In this document: one piece after another, positions 6,680-11,251 of the stretch
Numbering within the stretch: position 1 is the first letter of the stretch
Layout of the letters: the number at the start of each line of letters is the position of its first letter
Notes under the pieces: generated by a model
Databases searched by the model: none
What the model was told of the DNA's origin: nothing
Seen by the model: only the letters and a program-made list of their open reading frames with translations
Program-made: the position numbers and the translations under genes
Assembly (NCBI GenBank): GCA_003506635.1
Contig: DNZB01000389.1
Location: forward strand, 18,537-29,787
DNA: 11,251 nt
Direction of reading: 5' to 3'
Source: Parvularcula sp.
GTDB taxonomy: Bacteria > Pseudomonadota > Alphaproteobacteria > Caulobacterales > Parvularculaceae

Positions 6680-7894
6680 ATGACGCTCGCCTATCTCATC
6701 AATCAATATCCCGGCATCAGCCACACCTTCATCCGGCGCGAGATCGAAGCGCTGGAGCGCCGGGGGATCGCCGTCGCGCGTTATGCGATCCGGTCGTCCG
6801 CTCACGGACTGATTGCGACGGAAGACCTTCGCGAAGCGGAAGAGACCCGCCGCATCGTCGGCGCGGCCCCCGCCGCGCTCGCGGGCGCGATCTTGAACAG
6901 CGCGCTCGTCCGGCCGGGCGCCGTGATCGCCGCGCTGGCTGACGCGATCCGCCAGGGGGCCGGTTCCGACGCCGGGGTCTTCCGCCATCTTCTCTATTTC
7001 GCCGAGGCGATGGCGCTTGCGACCTGGCTGCGCGCCGATGCGATCGGTCACATCCACGCGCATTTCGGCACCAATTCCGCGACGGTCGCGATGCTCGCCG
7101 CGCGCATCAACGGCGGCGCCTTTTCTATGACCGTGCACGGGCCGGAGGAATTCGACCGGGCTCTGACGATCGCGCTCGCCGAGAAGATCCGGCGCGCCGC
7201 GTTTGTCGCGGCCGTCTCAAGCTATGGACGCAGCCAGCTTCGCCGCCTTGTCGAGCCGGAACACTGGGAAAAGATCGTCATCGTCCCTTGCGGCGTCGAC
7301 AAGGCGTTTTACAGCGGCGCGCTGAGGCCGGTGTGCGCGGCGAACCGCTTCGTCGCGGTCGCGCGTCTCAGCGAGCAGAAGGGCGTTCCGACGCTGATCG
7401 AGGCGGCGGCGCGGCTGAAGCGCGATGGGCGATCGTTCAGCGTCACGATCATCGGCGACGGCGAACTGCGCGGCGCGCTCGAAGCGTCGATCGCGCGTGC
7501 GGGCCTTCAAAGCGAAATCAGGCTCGCCGGCTGGAAAACGCCGGATGAGGTTCGCGCCGCGATCGAAGACGCCGGCGTCTTCGTGCTGCCAAGCTACGCC
7601 GAAGGGCTGCCGGTCTCAATCATGGAGGCGATGTCGCTCGCCCGCCCAGTGATTTCGACCTACGTCGCGGGGATCCCTGAACTTGTCGTTCCGAATGAAA
7701 CCGGGTGGCTGACGCCCGCGTCAGACGCAGAAGCGCTCGCCGGGGCGATGGCCGAAGCGATGGACAAGGGGCCGGCCATGCTCGATGCGATGGGCCGGCG
7801 CGGGCGCGCCCGCGTTCTTGCACGCCATGACAGCGACGCCGCCGCCGCCGCACTCGCCGCCGCATTGGACCGCTTTGCGGAGCGCGGCCGGTGA
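6680..7894 (+). CDS. Glycosyltransferase family 4 (GT-B fold), exopolysaccharide type
   Basis: 404 residues from the chosen start. A retaining GT4 enzyme that transfers a sugar from a nucleotide-sugar onto a lipid-linked or growing glycan at the cytoplasmic face. The N-terminal half has the usual acceptor-domain opening (YLINQYPGISHTFIRREI, residues 5-22), HAHFG (126-130) and VHGPEEFD (His153). The C-terminal donor domain has VARLSEQKG, IIGDGELR, and the EX7E motif with E308 and E316 in the stretch after PSYA. ATG at 6680 was chosen because AAGGG lies 7 bases upstream and the protein then begins like other family members. An in-frame GTG at 6653, overlapping the preceding stop and adding 9 residues, is the alternative (AAGGG 12 bases upstream of it). 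The stop overlaps the next gene by 4 bases. The opening resembles colanic-acid-type and EPS-locus GT4 enzymes; donor and acceptor are not predictable here. Confidence 0.87.
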   Translation: MTLAYLINQYPGISHTFIRREIEALERRGIAVARYAIRSSAHGLIATEDLREAEETRRIVGAAPAALAGAILNSALVRPGAVIAALADAIRQGAGSDAGVFRHLLYFAEAMALATWLRADAIGHIHAHFGTNSATVAMLAARINGGAFSMTVHGPEEFDRALTIALAEKIRRAAFVAAVSSYGRSQLRRLVEPEHWEKIVIVPCGVDKAFYSGALRPVCAANRFVAVARLSEQKGVPTLIEAAARLKRDGRSFSVTIIGDGELRGALEASIARAGLQSEIRLAGWKTPDEVRAAIEDAGVFVLPSYAEGLPVSIMEAMSLARPVISTYVAGIPELVVPNETGWLTPASDAEALAGAMAEAMDKGPAMLDAMGRRGRARVLARHDSDAAAAALAAALDRFAERGR

Positions 7895-9090
7895 CCAGTC
7901 TCCTCGCTTTGCCGCTTGCGCTCGCCGGCTCCGCCGTTCTGGCGATCGTGATTTTTTTCACGACGGAAATCATCGCGAGCTTTTTTTATCGCGCGCCTGC
8001 GGCTCCGGCGGCGGGCGGGCGCGGGCGCCTCGCTGTCGTCATCCCCGCCCATGATGAAGAAGCAAGCGTCGGCGCCACGGTCGCCCTCGCGCGCGCGGGT
8101 CTCGATCGCGCGGACCTTGTCCTTGTCGTCGCCGATAATTGCAGCGACGGGACGGCGGCAGCGGCGCGCGCGGCCGGCGCCGAGATCGTCGAGCGGCGCG
8201 ACCCGATCAATCGCGGCAAGGGCTTCGCGCTGCAGAAAGGCGTCGATTTCCTGCGCGCAGACCCGCCGGATATGGTCGTCTTTCTAGACGCAGACTGTGC
8301 GCCGCAAGCCGGCGCGATAGATCGCATAGCGCGCCTTGCGCAACAGCGCGATCGCCCCGTGCAGGCGCTCTATATCGCAAACCCGGCGCCGGAGGCCGGA
8401 CCCGCCTCCGCGGTTTCGGCCTTCGCCTGGCTTGTGATCAACCGTGTACGGATGACCGGCCTTCAGGCGATGGGCGGGTTCTCGCGCCTCACCGGATCCG
8501 GCATGGCGTTTCCGTGGGATCTGATCGCGGGCTGCAAACTTGCGTCCGGCGAAATCGTCGAAGACCTTGCGCTGACGATCGCGCTCATCGAAGACGGCGC
8601 GGCGCCGCTGCTTGACGCCGGCGCCGTCGTCGAGACCGGACTTGCGCGTTCCGCCGCCGGAGCCGCGACCCAGCGGGCGCGGTGGGAGCTTGGTTCGCTG
8701 CGCCTCGCCGCGCGTCGCGCCGGCGTGCTTTTCGGAAAAGGCGCCGCCGGCGACCTTAAAGCGCTGCTGCTGGCGTTCGACCTCTTGACGCCGCCCTTGA
8801 CGGTGCTCCTCGTCCTGATCGCCGCGGGATTCGTCCTTTCGTTCCCGTTCGCCGCCGCGGGGCGCTGGGTCGCGCTCAGCCTTTTTTGGTCCGCCGGGCT
8901 TCTTTTCGCCGGCGCCGTCGCTGCCGCATGGTTCGCCTACGGAAGAGCGGTTCTGCCGCCTGCGAAATTGTCCGGGCTTGGCGCTTATCTCGGCAGCAAG
9001 ATGCGCGTCTATGGAGGGGAAGGCCGCCGGTCGGCGAAAGGGTGGACACGCACCGATCGCGGGCCCGGTCGCCTGGATGACGCGCCATGA
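7891..9090 (+). CDS. Membrane GT2 glycosyltransferase with QxxRW motif (synthase-like)
   Basis: 399 residues. The layout is an N-terminal membrane helix (~4-33), a cytoplasmic GT-A domain, then two hydrophobic spans (~291-320, ~326-351). Motifs: VVIPAHDEE (start of the nucleotide-binding fold), VVADNCSDGT, the metal-binding DADC (D133, D135), the likely catalytic ED (E224-D225) and QRARW (261-265), a QxxRW motif. DxD, ED and QxxRW in one membrane protein are typical of processive beta-glycan synthases (cellulose, hyaluronan and poly-GlcNAc synthases, COG1215), although single-sugar transferases with this set also exist. With only three spans it lacks the larger channel bundle of cellulose synthase, so chain export through it is uncertain. 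GTG at 7891 overlaps the upstream stop as GTGA, with GGAG 8 bases before it, so translation is probably coupled. The C-terminal ~45 residues are basic and without recognised motifs. Confidence 0.86.
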   Translation: MTSLLALPLALAGSAVLAIVIFFTTEIIASFFYRAPAAPAAGGRGRLAVVIPAHDEEASVGATVALARAGLDRADLVLVVADNCSDGTAAAARAAGAEIVERRDPINRGKGFALQKGVDFLRADPPDMVVFLDADCAPQAGAIDRIARLAQQRDRPVQALYIANPAPEAGPASAVSAFAWLVINRVRMTGLQAMGGFSRLTGSGMAFPWDLIAGCKLASGEIVEDLALTIALIEDGAAPLLDAGAVVETGLARSAAGAATQRARWELGSLRLAARRAGVLFGKGAAGDLKALLLAFDLLTPPLTVLLVLIAAGFVLSFPFAAAGRWVALSLFWSAGLLFAGAVAAAWFAYGRAVLPPAKLSGLGAYLGSKMRVYGGEGRRSAKGWTRTDRGPGRLDDAP

Positions 9091-10061
9091 CCGCAATCGG
9101 CGTCGTCGCGATCGGCCGCAATGAGGGTGCGCGCCTTAGCGCCTGCCTCGACTCGCTGAAGGCGGCTGGAGCGGGCGCCGTCGTCTATGTCGACTCCGGC
9201 TCGACCGACGGCAGCCTTAAGGCGGCGGCGGCGCGCGGCGCTGAGATCGTCGCGCTCGATATGAGCATCCCTTTCACGGCGGCGCGCGCACGCAACGCCG
9301 GGCTGAAGCGTCTGCGCGAAATCGCGCCCGAGGCGGTCCATGTGCAGTTCATCGACGGCGATTGCACTCTCGACCCCTGCTGGCTTGCGAAGGCGCGCGA
9401 CTTTCTCGCTCAGAACCTTGCCGTCGCGGTCGTCTGCGGCCGCCGCCGCGAACGCCGCCCCGAGGCGAGCCTTTACAACCGCCTGTGCGACATCGAATGG
9501 GCGACGCCCGTCGGTGAGGCGCGCGCCTGCGGCGGCGACGCCTTGATGCGAATTGCGGCGGTCGAGAGCATCAGCGGCTATCGCGAGGACCTGATCGCGG
9601 GCGAGGAGCCGGAGCTTTGCATCAGGCTGCGCGCGCGCGGCCATCGTATCTTTCGGCTGGACGCGGAAATGACGCTGCACGACGCCGCGATGACAAACTT
9701 TTCGCAATGGTGGCGGCGCAGCGAACGGGCGGGCCACGCTTACGCCGAAGTCTCGGACCTGCATCGCGCCTCGCCTTTCGGCGTCTGGCGCGCACAAACG
9801 CGGCGTGCGCTGCTTTGGGCGGGCCTTGCGCCGGCGGCGCTCGTCTTCGGCGTGGCCGCCTCGCCCGTATTTCTCACTGCGCTGCTCGCTTACCCGGCGC
9901 AGATTCTGCGACTCTATATGCGTTATCGCTATGAGGGCGCGGACGCCATGCCGCGCGCGGCGTTAACCGTCATCGGCAAATTCGCGGAGGCCAAAGGCGC
10001 GCTCAGTTATTATTTGCGCCGGCTCGGCGGCCGGCGGCGCGCGCTGATCGAATATAAGTAA
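9087..10061 (+). CDS. GT2 glycosyltransferase (catalytically intact, with C-terminal membrane segment)
   Basis: 324 residues. A GT-A-fold GT2 enzyme with every expected motif: IGRNEG (9-14), VDSGSTDG (D36, D41), ARARNAG (66-72), the DGD metal site (90-92) within VQFIDGDC, CGRRRERRPEAS, the GEEPELC block (E173, E174) as candidate catalytic base, and LHDAAM with H198. A hydrophobic stretch at ~241-278 probably anchors it to the inner membrane. This is a well-marked GT2 subfamily also common in cyanobacteria and other EPS-making bacteria; the sugar is unknown. ATG at 9087 overlaps the previous stop as ATGA. It is the intact counterpart of the degenerate domain fused to the ATPase at 4464-6656 and serves as the reference for judging which residues that domain lost. 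It is the last gene of the tightly coupled block. Confidence 0.87.
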   Translation: MTAIGVVAIGRNEGARLSACLDSLKAAGAGAVVYVDSGSTDGSLKAAAARGAEIVALDMSIPFTAARARNAGLKRLREIAPEAVHVQFIDGDCTLDPCWLAKARDFLAQNLAVAVVCGRRRERRPEASLYNRLCDIEWATPVGEARACGGDALMRIAAVESISGYREDLIAGEEPELCIRLRARGHRIFRLDAEMTLHDAAMTNFSQWWRRSERAGHAYAEVSDLHRASPFGVWRAQTRRALLWAGLAPAALVFGVAASPVFLTALLAYPAQILRLYMRYRYEGADAMPRAALTVIGKFAEAKGALSYYLRRLGGRRRALIEYK

Positions 10062-10076
10062 GGCGCCGCAATTGCA
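10061..10076 (+). promoter_or_regulatory. Weaker sigma-54-like promoter element before the oxygenase gene
   Basis: AGGCGCCGCAATTGCA keeps the sigma-54 core geometry: GG at 10062-10063, GC at 10074-10075, and a full TTGCA -12 box. It departs from consensus at the first base (A for T) and in the bases just after the -24 box. It begins right at the end of the upstream gene, and the start point would be near 10087, about 50 bases before the oxygenase GTG. It may be a chance match; its value is that the same spacing occurs at 638-653 in this window. Confidence 0.35.
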
Positions 10077-10139
10077 CGCATGATGGGGGCGCGGCGATCG
10101 TGCTAATCGCGCTGCCGGAAGACCGAAGGAAAGCCGCTC

Positions 10140-11006
10140 GTGTCCTATCTTGAAATCAACGATCCCCGTTACGGCCAGTTCGACGCCGAAGCGCTGAGGA
10201 AGCGCGGGCTTGAGCTGCGCGAGACCTACCAGAACGCCGCGCCCTTTCCGCACATCGCCATCGACGATTTCCTGCCGGCCCAGCTCCTTGATCTGTGCCT
10301 TGCCGAGTTTCCCGCAAAAGCCGATCCCGACAGCCGCACGTTCGACCGCGATCAGGAACGCTTCAAGACGAGCTTTAATCCGGACTACCTGTCGCCGCCC
10401 TTGCGCGCCTTTTTCTATTCGCTGAATTCGCGCCCGTTCCTCCAATTCCTTGAGAATCTGTCGGACGTCAAAGGTCTCATCCCCGATCCTTTCTTTATCG
10501 GCGGCGGGTTTCATGAAACGCGCAATGGCGGACATCTCTCGGTGCACGCCGATTTCAACCATCACAAGCTGATGGACCTCGAACGGCGCCTTAACGTCCT
10601 CATTTATCTCAATCGCGACTGGCGGGTCGAGTATGGCGGCGCGCTCGAACTCTGGGATGAAAAGATGGAAAGGTGCGTAAAGACGATCGTACCGGAATTC
10701 GGACGCTGCGTCGTCTTTTCGACGACAGGCGAGAGCTTTCACGGGCACCCGGCGCCGGTCGCGCACCCGGAAGGAAAGCCGCGCCGGTCAATCGCGCTTT
10801 ACTATTACACCGCGACCTGGACGGCGGATTCGCGCGCCTGGACAACCCAGTTCAAGGCGCGAAAAGGTTCGCCGGATCAATCAGATTGGCGTGTCCGGCG
10901 CGACGAGCTGTTGACCGAATATCTGCCGCCGGCGCTGTCCCGCCCGGTCATCAGAACGCTCCGCCGCCGCCGGAAGGCGGCGGCGAAATCGGACGCTCAA
11001 GGTTAA
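10140..11006 (+). CDS. 2-oxoglutarate/Fe(II)-dependent oxygenase (prolyl-4-hydroxylase-like)
   Basis: 288 residues. A cytoplasmic oxygenase with the double-stranded beta-helix signature: HAD (H136, D138) and distal H201 in SFHGH as iron ligands, and RRS (R215/R216) about 14 residues later to hold 2-oxoglutarate. The surrounding blocks (FPHIAIDDFLP, LNVLIYLN, YGGALELWD, RSIALYYYT) match the bacterial 2OG-Fe(II) oxygenase family related to prolyl 4-hydroxylase (PF13640 type). It would hydroxylate a substrate using oxygen and 2-oxoglutarate; the substrate cannot be read from sequence, and a sugar intermediate or a protein are both open. It has no signal peptide or membrane segment. The start is GTG at 10140, with GAAGGA (10125-10130) 9 bases upstream. 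It follows the GT2 gene by 78 bases and may have its own promoter. The C-terminus is a basic Arg/Lys/Ala tail whose DNA forms a strong hairpin. Confidence 0.86.
   Translation: MSYLEINDPRYGQFDAEALRKRGLELRETYQNAAPFPHIAIDDFLPAQLLDLCLAEFPAKADPDSRTFDRDQERFKTSFNPDYLSPPLRAFFYSLNSRPFLQFLENLSDVKGLIPDPFFIGGGFHETRNGGHLSVHADFNHHKLMDLERRLNVLIYLNRDWRVEYGGALELWDEKMERCVKTIVPEFGRCVVFSTTGESFHGHPAPVAHPEGKPRRSIALYYYTATWTADSRAWTTQFKARKGSPDQSDWRVRRDELLTEYLPPALSRPVIRTLRRRRKAAAKSDAQG
10962..10985 (+). repeat. Perfect 10-bp GC inverted repeat with GGAA loop inside the 3' end of the oxygenase gene
   Basis: CGCCGCCGCC (10962-10971) and GGCGGCGGCG (10976-10985) are perfect inverted copies around GGAA, a GNRA-type tetraloop. 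In RNA this would be a very stable hairpin. It lies within the last dozen or so codons (Arg/Lys/Ala tail). No T-run follows on either strand, so it is not a standard intrinsic terminator. It may protect the mRNA end, or may only reflect GC-rich codons for Arg and Ala. Confidence 0.5.
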
Positions 11007-11070
11007 TCCGGCCTTGCTCGCCGCGCGACAAATACCGTGCTTGCCGTTCATCGCGGTTTAATGCGGCCTT

Positions 11071-11101
11071 GCGCGGACGCTAACGCCCGCGCGCGATTTT
11101 T
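11071..11101 (+). terminator. Candidate intrinsic terminator after the oxygenase gene
   Basis: GCGCGGACG (11071-11079) pairs with CGCCCGCGC (11084-11092) except for one A-C mismatch, leaving a CTAA loop. GCGA and five Ts (11097-11101) follow. The T-run begins four bases after the stem rather than at once, which lowers confidence. Position 65 bases after the oxygenase stop fits the end of the transcription unit. Confidence 0.4.
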
Positions 11102-11186
11102 CGCCTGATTTTCAGCGCGGCGTTTTTCCTTCGCCTGCATCTTTTCCTCGGTCAGGACCGCAACGCGCCGCCGACGCGCGCCGATG

Positions 11187-11202
11187 TTGACGGTCAGTTA
11201 AC
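11187..11202 (+). promoter_or_regulatory. CtrA-like box upstream of the last gene
   Basis: TTGACGGTCAGTTAAC fits the CtrA site TTAA-N7-TTAAC with one mismatch (TTGA for TTAA) and correct 7-base spacing. The same stretch can be read as an 11-base-spaced direct repeat, GTTGACGG (11186-11193) and GTTAACGG (11197-11204), an arrangement bound by response regulators. It ends 19 bases before the ATG at 11222. CtrA is the master cell-cycle and envelope regulator of many alphaproteobacteria. The match is short and could be chance. Confidence 0.35.
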
Positions 11203-11221
11203 GGATCGAGCGAGGGTTTCA

Positions 11222-11251
11222 ATGACGATCGCGCCGGCGGAGCTTCGCGAC
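11222..11251 (+). CDS. Start of an unidentified gene (first 10 codons)
   Basis: An ATG opens a frame that reads MTIAPAELRD and runs off the window. GAGGG (11212-11216) lies 5 bases upstream, a good ribosome binding site, and the spacer before it has no other gene on this strand. Too little is present to name a product. It follows the EPS genes in the same direction but after a candidate terminator, so it probably starts a new transcription unit. Confidence 0.5.
   Translation, partial: MTIAPAELRD

Overview
The window is GC-rich and tightly packed, with strong G/C third-position bias. It looks like an alphaproteobacterial chromosome. The family is not resolved; Caulobacterales, Parvularculales or Rhizobiales would all fit, and a CtrA-like box and GANTC sites in spacers agree only weakly with this. 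Six consecutive genes, and probably two more, run rightward as an exopolysaccharide (EPS) locus of the kind associated with PEP-CTERM/exosortase systems. One gene at the left edge runs leftward. No exosortase, phosphoglycosyl transferase, flippase, polymerase or PrsK/PrsR regulator lies in the window, so membership of such a system is inferred from the TPR lipoprotein and the secretion-type ATPase.

Layout. Positions 1-417 (minus) hold the N-terminal part of a small exported protein starting at GTG, with a clear signal peptide and cut by the window edge. A 317-base divergent spacer (418-734) carries a good sigma-54 promoter match, TGGC-N7-TTGC at 638-652. Then follow: a WecG/TagA/CpsF (GT26) glycosyltransferase fused to a C-terminal STAS domain (735-1943); a PrsT-like TPR lipoprotein (2017-4422); an ExeA-like ATPase of the PEP-CTERM-locus type fused to a degenerate GT2 glycosyltransferase domain and two membrane segments (4464-6656); a GT4 glycosyltransferase (6680-7894); a membrane GT2 with a QxxRW motif (7891-9090); and a second GT2 with intact active-site motifs (9087-10061). 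The last three junctions are within 23 bases or overlap by 4 bases (GTGA, ATGA), so translation is probably coupled. After 78 bases with a second, weaker sigma-54-like element comes a 2-oxoglutarate/Fe(II) oxygenase (10140-11006). A spacer follows with a candidate terminator and a CtrA-like box, then the first 10 codons of another gene (11222-11251).

How the genes may work together (inference): the four intact glycosyltransferases would add sugars to a lipid-linked repeat unit or extend a chain at the inner membrane. The TPR lipoprotein and the ATPase would scaffold or power assembly and export. The oxygenase may hydroxylate a precursor or a protein. The divergent exported protein could be a surface or matrix partner. 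The two most unusual features are domain fusions: the ATPase joined to a GT2 domain that has lost its nucleotide- and metal-binding acids but kept its fold signatures and membrane anchor, and the GT26 enzyme joined to a STAS domain without the usual phosphorylatable serine. Together they suggest that glycan synthesis is controlled or tethered through non-catalytic domains.
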